A stretch of 64,000 nt of DNA from Anas platyrhynchos (GCF_047663525.1 NC_092613.1:3993501-4057500); one strand, 5' to 3'. Counted from the stretch's first letter, positions 53,669-63,752 are shown. Made by a program: numbers and translations. The notes: generated from the letters alone by a model not told the origin.

Positions 53669-56231
53669 CTGCACAACACAAACCTCGCCGGTCCCGCTCC
53701 CAAACCCCGCCTCGGCGGCAGCGTCTCTTCTGGCTTTCAGCCTGGAAAGCTGCAGAAACAAAAGTGAAAACAAGCGGCAGGATGGCAACAGCCAGGTGCG
53801 GCTCTGCCCAGCTCGGAGCAGCCCCCCCAGCGCTCAGCCCCCCTCCTTTCAGCACGGGGAGCTCGGGGCAGGGGGCACTGCCCCACGTCCCCCCCGCGGG
53901 TCACCATTTGCGCAGAGCTCTCCGTGGTGCGCTGCCAGGCCACTTCCCTTCCTCCCACAACCCTCCCCCCAGCAAGCCACCCTCTGTCCTCCCAAACTTG
54001 CTCAGAACAACAAAAAAAATCCCCCTTTTACCCCTAAAAAAAGCCACTTCCCAATTTCCCCCCGCTGCACGCAGCTTCCCATCCCAGCACCGCTCCCGGC
54101 TGCGGGGCGCACCTGGCCGGGGATTTTTTGGAGACGGCCGCGGCTTTGCTTCGAACACCGAGCGACCCACGCAGAGCAGCCCCTGGGTGCAAAACCACCG
54201 TGAAGGCAGCCCCCAGAGCCCTCCCCAGGGGTGAGCAAGAAATCGCCAAAAGTTTCGGGGACCGAGAACCGATAGCCTCGGTTGTTCGCGCCCCCCTCCC
54301 GGCACTGCTCTCCGGTTACAGCCACTCACCGGCGGCGCAGAAGAAATAACGAGGGAGGGATATTAATAACAGCAGTCCTCAGCCAGGGACAGAAACCAAA
54401 TTCCTCGCCGGGCTCGCAGCAAAGAGGGGAAGCCCGAGCATGCCCATGGGCAGGTTTGGGGCAGCCGAAGGCACCGCAGCACACGGTGCTTGGCTGGGGC
54501 CGCCTGCTAAAGGGGAATGCTGATTTTAGCCAAAAAAATAATAATGTGTGGGGCTTGCAAGCAGCACCTTACCTGGGTGCAAGGCCCTCGGCTGGAGGGG
54601 ACGCAGCGCGGTCGCCATCTCAGGGAGCTGCAGCCGGGCTCAGCCCCAAAATGCAGCGCTGCAAACGGGGCAATGCCTCCGCTGGCAGGCATTTGGAAAG
54701 GGGTCGGCTCCTCGCAGGGCTTTTTTCCCCTCCTTTGCATTCATTTTTCAGAAAGGGACACGGCTTTGGTTGTGTTTCAGACAGGAGGCGCCAAGGGAGT
54801 TTGCAGGGGGGGTTAAATCCAAGCAGCGTTTAGCAAGAGGTGCCACGAGCCTTGCGCAGCTGGGTTTGGTTCTTGCCATGTCGCAAACCTGCCCCGCCGA
54901 AGTTTTGCGCACGCAGACACCAACGCTGCCGGGCTTCACGTTGTTAAGGATGATTTTTTTAAAACAAAAACCTGCCTGAAAATTGAATTCAGCACCATAC
55001 AGCCTAAGGTTCAGCTCCTAACACCAGATTTCAACCCTTTGAGGCAGGGGGGTCCAAGCACCCAAGTCAGACTTCCCACGAAATTCACCATTGGGGTTTC
55101 TGCAGGAGTTTGGGGGAATTCGGCAGACCCTCATGGCTGGGAGCTCTGCATTTCCCTGTATTCCCCCAAAACCCACCACGAGCCCCCAGATGCTTGGCAC
55201 AGCCGGGGGCTGTTTTTTAGGGTCCTGGCAGACCCGGAGAGCTGATGTGGCTCCCATTCCACACTGCCCTAAGGCACCCCAAAGCAGACAGCACGGATTC
55301 AGAACAAAGCCCCCCCCGGGGCAGAACCAAGCCCCAAAACCTTCCCAGACCTCGGGGCCGCTCGCCAGCCCCCCCCCAGCCCAGCCACGCTCACCCCTCC
55401 GCCCCCAATCCTATTCTTCCAACATTTCCGCGCTGAAATCTGAAACACGGCGCTTCCACCCCTCCCTGGGGACGGAGCACCTGCTGCCGGGTGCCTCCAG
55501 AAGGGGATCAGAGGATTTTTTTTTTTATTTTTTTTTTTATGGGGGGGGGGGTTAACAGCAAATAAAAGCACCGCGCTTCACCCAGCGGAGAGCCCCGACG
55601 CTCAACCCCAAAGCGCCACCAAAACCCCTCGGCGCCACCCCAAAACCCCAAAACCGCCCTGGGGGGCACAAAGCAGAGTGTGCCCCCCCCCACCCCCCAC
55701 CCGGGACACACACCCTTAAACCGGGAACCCCCAAACTGGGCACTGGGCACCCCACAAACTGGGGATCTTTTTTTTGGGGGGGGTCTCCATCCATCCCGGC
55801 TGCCCGGGGAGAGCCACCACCGCCCGGGGGGGGGTCAGCACGGCCCTGGGGGGGGGGTCAGCAGGACCTGGGGGGGGGGCTCGGCCCCACCGCAGCCCTT
55901 TGAACGGCCCCATCGGCCCCGGCCCCGCCGCCGCCCGCCCCCCCCGGCCGTGATGCAGGCGGCTCCTCCTCCCGGCGCTCCGCAAGGGCTGGGAGCTCCC
56001 CTCTGCCCGGCTGCCCTTATTTAATTTCCAGGGTGATTTTGCTATTTTTAGCACCTGGATCCCCTCCAGTAAGGCTCGGAGTTCGCTCCTTTTTATTATT
56101 ATTATCATTAATATTATTATTTATTTTTTTTCCCCTCTTTCCCCCCCCCCCCTTTCCCTATTTTTTTTTTTTTTCCTCCCCCTGGCTCCCCGTGAAATGA
56201 TTTGGACCCGGCTTCCTTCCTCCCGGAGCGC

Positions 56232-56250
56232 TTTTTTTTTTTTTTTTTTT
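56232..56250 (+). repeat. poly(T) tract, 19 T
   Basis: A T homopolymer immediately upstream of the candidate HMGA1 TATA element, followed by (ATT)n sequence. Confidence 0.9.
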
Positions 56251-56270
56251 AATTTTATTATTATTATTTA

Positions 56271-56278
56271 TATAAATA
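56271..56278 (+). promoter_or_regulatory. HMGA1: Candidate HMGA1 TATA box
   Basis: TATAAATA within TTTATATAAATAAGG, followed by a G-rich initiator-side sequence. A start at about 56300–56310 would precede the (CT)n tract and the spliced 5' exon. The surrounding A/T-rich low-complexity sequence lowers confidence. Confidence 0.35.
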
Positions 56279-56304
56279 AGGGGGGTTGGGGGGGGGGGGC
56301 CTGG

Positions 56305-56556
56305 CCGTGCTGTGGATGCGTGTGCGAGTCGCAGCCTCTCTCTCCTCTCTCTCTCTCTCTCTTTGCCTTCTCCTTTCAGATCCGCATTTGCGAGCAGCAG
56401 CAGCCAGGAGGGGGGGTTTCGCTCGCTCACAACACAGCCACGCCGGGAGAGGGAGGAAAAAAAAAAGAATTAAAAGGAAAAAAAAAAAAAAAGCCACCAA
56501 AAAAAAAAAATAATAATAATAATCCCCAAGCACCCAGCTCCGAGACCAAGCTGACT
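56305..56556 (+). other. HMGA1: Predicted HMGA1 5' non-coding exon
   Basis: The region ends in a strong donor, CTGACT|GTGAGT (exon end 56556). It starts either near 56305 from the TATA element or at 56380 if CCTTTCAG is used as an acceptor. From 56380 on it has no ATG, so no upstream open frame. It contains A-runs of 10, 15 and 12 and a short AAT repeat, an unusually A-rich leader. Transcription is inferred. Confidence 0.45.
56335..56363 (+). repeat. (CT)n dinucleotide tract
   Basis: About 14 CT units directly before TTGCCTTCTCCTTTCAG. It is either 5' UTR or promoter pyrimidine sequence, or the pyrimidine tract of an acceptor at 56379. Confidence 0.9.
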
Positions 56557-56890
56557 GTGAGTGCCGGCCTTCCTCTTTCCTTTCTGCTCCGGGGGGGGGG
56601 GGGGGTTTGGGGGGTTCAAGGGGGTGCTGGGGGGGCCCGAGGTTCGCTCCGTGTTTGCAAGGGCTCGCGGGTGCCCCTTTGGTTTGTTATTAATTACTGG
56701 GATTAATTGGGCGATGCACCTGGCGGGGCCGGGATGAGCTGGGGGGGGCCGGGCTGCGGGGACTTTTCCTCCGATTTATGGGGTTTGGGGGCTCCAGCGG
56801 CCCCCAACGCCCTGGGGGGGGGCTCCGGCTGCAGCCTCGGGTCGGTTCGGTGGGGCTGGGACCCCCCCCCGGGTCCCCTCCGTGTGGTTT

Positions 56891-57283
56891 TGGGGTCGGT
56901 GCAAGGTGCGTGGGGCCGGGACCTTGCAAAGTGCGTGGGGCCTGCAGCGCGCGTGGGGCGGGGGCTCGGTGCAAATTGGGGGGGGCTCGGTGCAAATTAG
57001 GGGGGGGTCGGTGCAAATTAAGGGGGGGTCGGTGCAAATTAGGGGGGGGTCCCGGCGGGTTGTGTGGGGTCGGGGCAAACCGCCTGGGGTCGCCGCGAAG
57101 CACGTGGGGTCGGTGCAAAGCACGTGGGGGGTGGGGGGGGGGGGGGCTGCGAATTTTGGGGGGTGGGCGCCGAGCACGTGGAGCCCCGGCCGATGGTGTG
57201 GGGTGGGCGCGGATGGCTGGGGGGCGGGGGGGGGCGCTGCAAATTTTGTGGGGTCGCCGCAAGGTGCCTGGGGCCGGGCAAGG
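56891..57283 (+). repeat. Degenerate G-rich minisatellite, about 20-bp unit, with E-boxes
   Basis: An imperfect tandem array of units close to TGGGGTCGGTGCAAAGCACG, most regular at 56970–57055 (four GGGTCGGTGCAAATTA-type copies). CACGTG E-boxes fall at 57101–57106, 57121–57126 and 57175–57180. G-runs give many potential quadruplex motifs on the non-template strand of HMGA1. Confidence 0.8.
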
Positions 57284-57647
57284 CCCCGTTGGGGGGGGAC
57301 AAGGGGGGGGGCACACACTCGGGCAGGTCGCTGTAAAGTTGCAGTGAGGGGGCTCAACCCCCCCCCAAAACCCCTAAAACCACCCCCTACTCCTAAAATC
57401 TCCCCCTGCCCCTAAAAGCACCCCCCCAGCCCATGCCTGCAGGGGGGGGCCCGAAATGGCGCTGCTGTGCCCGGGGTTTTATTGCAGCCCGCGGGAGGGG
57501 GGGGTGGGGGGGGGGCTTCACAAAGCTGCGCTGTTGCCCTTCCTGCCTCTTTTCTTTCTCCCCCACCTCCCTCCTTCCTTTCTTTTATCACTTCCTTTTA
57601 TTATGCATGCCCAGGAAGGAAGGGGGGTGGTCTGCCCTTAATAGCAA

Positions 57648-57690
57648 GGGGAAGGGGAAGGGGAAGGGGAAGGGGAGGGGGGGGGGCTTC
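57648..57690 (+). repeat. (GGGGAA)n hexanucleotide repeat
   Basis: Five or so GGGGAA units ending in a G-run, in HMGA1 intron 1. Confidence 0.85.
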
Positions 57691-60543
57691 AAAGCAGAGC
57701 CCCCCCCACCCCCAACCTCGGCCCTAAGCCCCCATCCCCGAGGCTCCCCAACTTGTGCCCCCCCCAGCCCCGGGCTGGGTTTCCTGGGTGTGAGGAGATT
57801 TTTTGGGGGGAAGGGGGCAGATCTGAGGCACCACCGCCACCACCTCAGTTCTTTCCCCCCCCCGTTTTCGGGTTGGGTTGTTTAATCTGGGAGTGGGTGG
57901 CGGGCGCGGGGGATTTATGGGGCTGTTTGCACGGGGGGGGCAGGTTGTGGCTTTTGCAAGCCGAGCGTGGCTTGTGCAAGAGGTGGCTGCCAGCAGCACC
58001 CCCCACGGCGGCTCCCGACCCACGGGGACGGCCGAGGAAGGGGTTTCCCCCCCCCAGCACCCTCTGACCCTAAGGAGTGCCCTCCGCTGGGATTTCACCC
58101 CACCAGCCCACAGGAGCCCGGCAGCCCCCTGCTCGTGGTTCCCCCCGCCATGAAAAGGGGAAAAGGGTTTTTTTTTTGTGTTTTTTTTTTTTTTTTTTTT
58201 TTTTCCCTCTCTCCCTCAGCTGCTTCCTTCCCTCCATGGCAACCCAGCTGCTGCCTCCGATCCCAATCCCGCTCCGAGGCGCGGGGCCGAGCTCCGAGGT
58301 GGGGACGGGGACGGCAGCGATGGGGACGGGGACATGGGGTGGCACCAAGGGCAGCCCCATATCCCACCCGCATCGCTCACACAGCACCGTGGCCACCAGG
58401 GGTTGCCCGATGGGGCCAGGACCCCCGAGCAGGGCAGCTGAGGGACCCCCAGGAGAGGGTACGGCACGGCCGGGGGGCTGCGTTCCCTCTGCCAAAGATC
58501 GACTAAAAAGAGGGGGAAAAAAAGAAAAAAAGGGTAAATACTTCTCAGCCCCTGCTCAGCCCACCAGTATTTCCTTCCCTAAACCTTATTTATATATATA
58601 TATTTTTTTAAGTGCTCCTTGAAGGGCTCAGGGATGCTGTGAGTAATTATTTTGGGGTGTTTACATGACAGCACGCATGGTTTCTGTCTCCCCCCCCCTA
58701 AAAAAAATAATCTGCGGGTGGTTTTTGTTGTTGCTTTGCACTCGTGAGTCACTTTCAGAGGGGCCTGGAAGGTCTCGGCGTGGTGGGGGCTCCAGACACT
58801 GCTGTGGGGTCGGGGTCCCCATGGGGATCGGGGTCCCCCCGTGGGTCCCTCCCGCAGCCCCAGCAGCGGGGGGGCAGCAGCGCCGTGCCCCCTGGCTGAA
58901 GTTTACCCAAACTGGAAGCAGCTGCTAAAGGCTGGGGGTGGTTAAAGCCTCGTTATAGGGCCGGCGCCTCTGGCTGCCCGAAACCCACCAGGAAAAGCCT
59001 CCTGGGGTCCGCAGCCCTTTGGGGACGCAGATCGGACCCCAAGGGGATGGGATCGGCCCCGTTCCTGCCAGGGTCCCTGCTCTGCACCCAGCTGATCCCG
59101 GCCCCGAGCCCGTCCTGGGCTGGGAGCAGGGTGTGGAGCGCGGCGGCCCCACAGCTCCGGCCCAGCAGGTTTTCCCTACGCCCCCGGGAAGCACCAGGGT
59201 GGAGAGGGGAAGATGGAGCCCGCTCCTCCACGGGATTTTCCCCGTCAGGCAGGAAAGCCACACAGCCCTCCGGGACACGCACACGGGGAGGGGACAGCCT
59301 GGTGTCCCTCGGTGTCCCTAAATCCAGCCAGGGTGGCCGGAGCAGGGTGCAGCCCCCATTCTGGGCGCAGCGGTGCCCAGGTGGGAGCCGCAGGGATGTG
59401 AGAGCTTGGCAGGGCCCTTCCCGGCGTGCCCCAAATGCTGGGGGTGAGCGAGACCCAGCCCAGCTCCCCCGGCACCCCCAGACCCCCCCGGGGATCCCTG
59501 CGGGCCCCCGGGGCCGTGCCACCACCCCTCGTCCTGTCCCAACTTGCCAGTGCCGGCAGCGTGTCTGGGATTTCAAGGGCTCCCGATTAAATCTGGAGCC
59601 GCTCTCCTCCTCTTGGCAGAAGGGGAGCTGGGGGGGGAATTGCTCCGTGGGTCGGGCCCCGTGGGAAGGGCTGGCAGAGCCGCCGCTCCCCAAAAACCTC
59701 CCGGGGCGGTGGGGGCACCTGGCTAACTCAGCGGGGTTTCTGTGCCGCGGGGTGAGGCTGGGCCCCTGCCCCGCAGCCCCGATCCCATTGCTCCTGGCAT
59801 GGGAAGGGAAGGGAGCGAGGCTGCACCCCGCCAGGATTTGGGGGCTGCGCCTCAAAGCCAGCCCCGGGGATGGGCAGGGAGCGGGGGTGCTCTGGGAGGG
59901 GTCCCCAGGGAGGGGCTGGGCACCCACGGGCTCCCGGAGAAGCACCCAAAGGGGGGCCCTGGGGGTGGGAGAGCGGGGAGCACCCGGAGGCTTCACCCCC
60001 TGCATCAGTGCATGGCGTGGCGAGGGGCTCCTGCAGCCCCCCCCAGTGCCCATGTGGGTGCCGGGGGTCTGTGGGTGCCGGGGGTCTGTGGGTGTCAGGC
60101 ACCCATGGGTGCCAGGGGGGATGGTTTGGCACAGGGCGGGTGCCACGGTGCGGCTGAAATTTGGAGCTCAAAATTTTGAGTTACCGACTAGTGGGGGGGG
60201 ACTCTTTTAGAGGCGGGGGTCTCCTCCCTGCACAGCCCCTGGTGATGCTCCTGCTCCCCCCCCCCCCCCCTCACCCTGCCGAACCCCTGCAGCCCCCCCG
60301 GTGCCGGCCGGACCCCTCTCCGTGCAGGACAGGTCAGAGCTGCACATTTGGGCTGATATTTAACTCCTGGGGGGGCTTCCAGCAGCTCCAAACCGGGGGC
60401 ACCCCATCCTTTACCCCCACCGGCCACCCCAACCCCACGGTGGGGGGCGAGCCCCCTGCCCACCCCGAGCCCCCCTGCGGGCAGCTGCGGGGCTGTGACC
60501 CCCGGGGAGGCTCCGTGGGCTCCGCTCGTCCCTCGCAGCCCCG

Positions 60544-60557
60544 TGAGTCACTTCCGC
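60544..60557 (+). promoter_or_regulatory. AP-1 site beside an ETS-type core in a GC-rich block upstream of the HMGA1 ATG
   Basis: TGAGTCA (60544–60550) runs directly into ACTTCCG, an ETS core on the opposite strand, inside a CpG-dense stretch at 60540–60610. Human HMGA1 is known to be AP-1 responsive. Whether this block is an alternative promoter is not shown. Confidence 0.35.
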
Positions 60558-60681
60558 GGCCCCCCCCCCCGCCCGCCTCCCGCCGGGGAGCGGCGTCGGG
60601 TCGCGGCGCGGGTGAGCGCTGACCGGCCTTCCTCCCTTCTGCTCTTCCTCCTCCTCCTCCTCCTCTTCCTCGCCGCCGCAG

Positions 60682-60795
60682 CCGCCAAGGACGATGAGCG
60701 AAGCCGGCGCCAAGTCCAGCCAGGCCCTGGCCTCCAAGGGGGAGAAGGACGCCTCGGAAAAGAGGGGCCGGGGGCGGCCCAGGAAGAAGCCGCAG
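60682..60795 (+). CDS. HMGA1: HMGA1 first coding exon (start codon and AT-hook 1)
   Basis: The acceptor CCGCCGCAG|CCGCC follows a CTC-rich pyrimidine tract. Twelve bases of UTR precede ATG at 60694 (context GGACGATGA, A at −3). Thirty-four codons from MSEAGAKSSQ to RKKPQ carry the first AT-hook. The donor is CCGCAG|GTACGC. The frame stays open into the intron as far as 61455 (253 codons in total). Confidence 0.95.
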
Positions 60796-63752
60796 GTACG
60801 CAGGGGACGTCCCCGGGAGGTGGCAGCGGGGGCTCGGGGGGGGGTCCCCAGGGAGGGAGGATGGGGTGGCTGTGGGGATGGGAGGGGGGGCGCAGGCACC
60901 TGCGGGGTGGGGATGCTCAACCCCGGTAACGCCCCCTGCACCGGGTGGGTGCTTGGGTACCCCAAATCCCGGGGAGGGCCCCAGCCAAGCCCCCTCTGTG
61001 CCACCCCCCCCCCCCCCCCTAAAACCCCCGCAGGCGCAGGGGGAAGGCTCCGGGGCCTCCCGTTGCTCCTCCCCAGGCTGCCACCGAACAAACCTGCCTT
61101 TACAGCCGGGCTAATTAAAGCCCTATTAGCACAAGCTGCTCAGAGGGATAAGATGCTGCCGGGGCCTTTGTGGTGCCAGAGCCCCCCCCCCCACGCAGCT
61201 CCCTGGGGTTCGTGGGCTTTGTGCATCGCCCCCCCCCCCCCCAAACCAAAATCTGATGATTCCCCACCCAGCTGCCGAGCTGATTTTTGGGGTCCCCTCC
61301 CCCCCGCCGGTGGGATTATAGGGGTTAAACCACGCACGGCCAGCGGGGAAATGGGGAGAAAACTGGGGGGGGGGGGTGAGGATGAGGAGGAGCGAGGCTG
61401 CAGAGCAGCCGGATTGCGAGCTGGCGGGGAGCGTCCCGCTAAGCCGGGGGATTAACACTGGGGCTGGATGGGTCACGGCCACCACGGGTGGCTGAAGGGC
61501 ACCAGCAGGACCTGAAGGACCCCAACCGGAGCCTGAACTGGTGCTCCCAGTGCTCCCAGTGCTCCCAGCACCCCGCAGGATGCGGCCGTGCCCCAGAGCA
61601 GGGAGGGGATGCTGGAGCCGGGAGCACCCCGGGGGGGTTTGGCAGCACCCCGCTGTGCCCAGCAGGACCCCGGCAGCGTGGGGAATTGCTCTGGGGACCC
61701 CCCCTCCGCAGCGTCCCCCCCCTCTGCTCTCCATCCAGCAGGAACCCAGCGAAGCCCCGACCCCCAAGAGACCCCGCGGCCGGCCGAAGGGCAGTAAAAA
61801 CAAGGCCACCCCAAAAGGCAGGGTAGGTAGCCGGGAGCGCCCACGGCACCGTTTTGGGTTCAATCAATGACAATTTGGGGCAGATCTCGCATCCCTGGGG
61901 AGGGGGCGGCTGCCGGCGCTGGCACCAGGGGAGGGAGGGGAGGAAGAGCCGGGGGCGTGCGCGCTGCCACCAACCTGTTCTGAAAACTCGACTCATTTCC
62001 TGCACCGCGCCGTGAGTCACGGGGCTGGGACCAGGGCCGGGGGGGGGGGGGCTCGGCTGCAGCCCCCACAGTACCTGGGGCCGGCCCCGGGGGATGCCAC
62101 CAGGGTGATGAATTTGGCAGCCGAGGGAGGAAGGATGGGAGGAAGCCCCAGCAGTGGGGGTGGCACCGTCCCGGCCCCAGCCTGACCCAAATTTCTGTTT
62201 TTTTTTGTTTTTTTTTTTTTCCCTTCCCCCCCCCCTCCCAACTCTGTGTGCTCAGAAAGCTGCAGTCACACCAGGGAGAAAACCTCGAGGCCGACCCAAA
62301 AAATCGGTGAGTTGGGCTTTTCCCTTCCTCCTCTTCCTCACAGACCCGATCCTGGCAGGATGCTGGGCACCGGGGAGCGGGGGGGGGGGGCACACTACAA
62401 CCACCCCGCTCCCGGCGCAGGACCCCCAGCACCCCTTAAACACGGAGCTGTGGGGCTGGAGGGGCGCCGAGTGGTGAGCAAAAAGGGGAAAAAGGGGACG
62501 GGGTTGGCACGGGACAGACCCCAGACCCGTGTGTGGCATTCCTGCAGCGTGAGCGCCCGGCACGTTCCTATTTTGTTTTTTTCCTCCTTTTTTTCCCCTT
62601 TTCCCCACCCCGCTGCCACCCACGCTCATCGCCCCGGGAGCTGGGAGCGATTTCCCTGCCCGTCCCCACCCCGGGACGCAGCCCTCCCCACGAGCTGTGG
62701 GGTTTTGCCCCTTTTCCCTCTTTTCATTTCTCCTGGGGGAGGTGCTGAGGGCGAGGGGCGGAGCGCGAGGGGCTGCAAAAACCCAAACCGGGGGGGGGGG
62801 GGGGGGGGAAATTAGGGCTGGGGGGGGGGGCATTGCTTGCAAAACCTGGCCACATCCCCGCCTGTCCTGCATCCCCTGGCATCGCAGCACCGGGATTTTA
62901 GTGGGGGGGGGGACGGGACAGGGTTGGAGTGACCCCATCCCGGGGACGCCGCGTCCAGCCCCGGCAGCCGCCGGCTGCGATTTTATGAATGAAGCCGGAG
63001 GAAGCGGGGGCCGGCGCTGAGTCACGCTCACGCTCAGCCCTGAGTCACCGCCGCGTGCGGGGCCGCGCTGCACGGCCCCCCCCGTCCCCTCCCATCCCAT
63101 CCCATTCCAGTCCAGCCTGTCCTATTCCATCCCATCCCGTTCCAGTCTGTCCTCTCCCATCCTTTCCATCCCATCCCGCCCCATCCCATCCTGTCCCATT
63201 TTATCTCATCCCATCATCCCGTCCCATCCCATTCCATCCCGTCCCATTTCATCCCATCCCATTCCGTCTGTCCTCTCCCATCCCATTCCATCCCATCCTT
63301 TCCCTTTCCATCCCATCCCATCCCAGTCCATCCTCTCCCATCCCACCCTGTCTCATTCCAACCCATCCCATCCCATCCTGTCCCATCCCATCCCGTCCTG
63401 CCCAATTTTATCTCATCCCATCATCCCATCCCATTCCATCCCATCCCATCCCATCCCGATCCCACTGCTGGCCACGGGGCACCCCCCAGCGCTGCAGGGG
63501 GCGTGCAACACGCTGCTGCTCCTGGTGCAAACCTACTCGGGGTTTCCTCCTGGTTTCCTCCTCGTGTATATGGGGAGCGAGGGCTGGCCCCAAACGCAGG
63601 GGAGCGCCGCTGCCTCGGTTTCCCCACCTGTAAAGGGACCCCCACCCGTTCCCCCCCCCCCCCACGGTGCCGACCGCCCCCCCTTTGCCTTGCAGCAGCA
63701 GGACGAGGAGGAGGTGAACATTTCCCAGGAGTCGTCCGAGGAGGAGCAGTGA
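60694..63752 (+). CDS. HMGA1: HMGA1, high mobility group AT-hook 1 (coding exons 60694–60795, 61739–61822, 62256–62306, 63696–63752)
   Basis: Small non-histone chromatin protein that binds the minor groove of AT-rich DNA and assembles enhanceosomes. Four coding exons, all phase 0, give 97 residues. AT-hook 1 is KRGRGRPRKKP (23–33), hook 2 is KRPRGRPKG (44–52) and hook 3 is RKPRGRPKK (70–78). The acidic tail ends SQESSEEEQ. T42-P43 and T67-P68 match the proline-directed kinase sites of mammalian HMGA1, and S92/S93 match its CK2 sites. The length fits the short HMGA1b form (96 residues in human). The insert that defines HMGA1a is not encoded at the equivalent position. Confidence 0.96.
60796..61738 (+). 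other. HMGA1: HMGA1 intron between hook 1 and hook 2 exons
   Basis: A 943-bp GC-rich intron with C-runs, and three perfect TGCTCCCAG 9-bp units at 61542–61568. A GAG|GTGGCA alternative donor lies at 60820. Confidence 0.9.
61739..61822 (+). CDS. HMGA1: HMGA1 second coding exon (AT-hook 2)
   Basis: 84 nt for residues 35–62, with the EPSEAPTPKRPRGRPKGSKN segment shared with mammals (one Val-to-Ala difference). The acceptor region reads CCAGCAG|GAACCC, so either AG can be used. The annotated start keeps the extra CAG (Gln35). The donor is GGCAGG|GTAGGT. Confidence 0.94.
61823..62255 (+). other. HMGA1: HMGA1 intron between hook 2 and hook 3 exons
   Basis: A 433-bp intron with an AP-1 TGAGTCA at 62013–62019, an 11–12-G run near 62040, and a T-rich then C-rich pyrimidine tract before the acceptor GTGCTCAG. 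Confidence 0.92.
62256..62306 (+). CDS. HMGA1: HMGA1 third coding exon (AT-hook 3)
   Basis: 51 nt (17 codons, the same as in mammals) encoding KAAVTPGRKPRGRPKKS. The acceptor is GTGCTCAG|AAAGC and the donor AAATCG|GTGAGT. Confidence 0.95.
63018..63047 (+). promoter_or_regulatory. Two AP-1 consensus sites 16 bp apart
   Basis: TGAGTCA at 63018–63024 and 63041–63047 in a GC-rich patch of the HMGA1 last intron. Exact motif matches; use is not shown. Confidence 0.35.
63087..63465 (+). repeat. (CCATC)n-type pentanucleotide satellite
   Basis: About 380 bp of tandem TCCCA/CCATC pentamers with scattered variants (CCGTC, CCATT, TGTCC). It is the largest simple-sequence array in the window and lies in the HMGA1 last intron, ending 230 bp before the last exon. 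Confidence 0.92.
63696..63752 (+). CDS. HMGA1: HMGA1 last coding exon (acidic tail and stop)
   Basis: 18 codons plus TGA (63750–63752), encoding QQDEEEVNISQESSEEEQ. The acidic tail is a CK2 target in mammals. The acceptor region TTGCAGCAGCAGGAC has three consecutive AG options, so zero, one or two Gln can be included. Confidence 0.94.
   Translation, partial: QQDEEEVNISQESSEEEQ

Larger units (their letters stand above)
37431..56200. other. Intergenic region between divergent GRM4 and HMGA1
   Basis: Nearly 19 kb with no exon I can support. It holds AT-rich islands (41110–41230, 41840–42190, 44030–44100, 46010–46090, 46960–47080, 52720–53050), simple repeats, and an AATAAA followed by an A-run at 50270–50295. 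From about 47.1 kb on it is densely studded with C- and G-homopolymers. Long open frames at 48605–49558 and 49740–51412 are proline/glycine-rich by-products of GC content, with rival frames on both strands. Confidence 0.7.
56557..60681 (+). other. HMGA1: HMGA1 5' UTR intron (4.1 kb)
   Basis: It joins the donor at 56557 to the acceptor CCGCCGCAG at 60681. A CTGAC branch-point match (A at 60622) and a long CTC pyrimidine tract precede the acceptor. The intron holds a G-rich minisatellite, a GGGGAA hexanucleotide repeat, a 24-T run (58181–58204) and AP-1-type sites. Long open frames at 58953–60210 on both strands are GC artefacts without domains. Confidence 0.55.
62307..63695 (+). other. HMGA1: HMGA1 last intron
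   Basis: A 1389-bp intron. It contains G-homopolymers near 62790–62830, two AP-1 TGAGTCA sites (63018–63024 and 63041–63047, 16 bp apart) in a CpG-dense patch, and a CCATC-type minisatellite at 63087–63465. Confidence 0.9.

Noticed and set aside
56778..57357. Open frames with repeating GGSVQI and GGARCKL peptides
   Set aside because: They are translations of the 20-bp minisatellite, not a repeat protein.
58953..60210. Long open frames on both strands (397 and 387 codons) in HMGA1 intron 1
   Set aside because: Mirror-image openness on both strands is a composition effect. There are no recognisable protein features.
60612..60681. 70-bp mini-intron from a GTGAGC donor to the HMGA1 first-coding-exon acceptor
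   Set aside because: The CTGAC branch point would lie only about 10 nt from the donor, too close for spliceosome assembly. The branch point is better assigned to the long 5' UTR intron.
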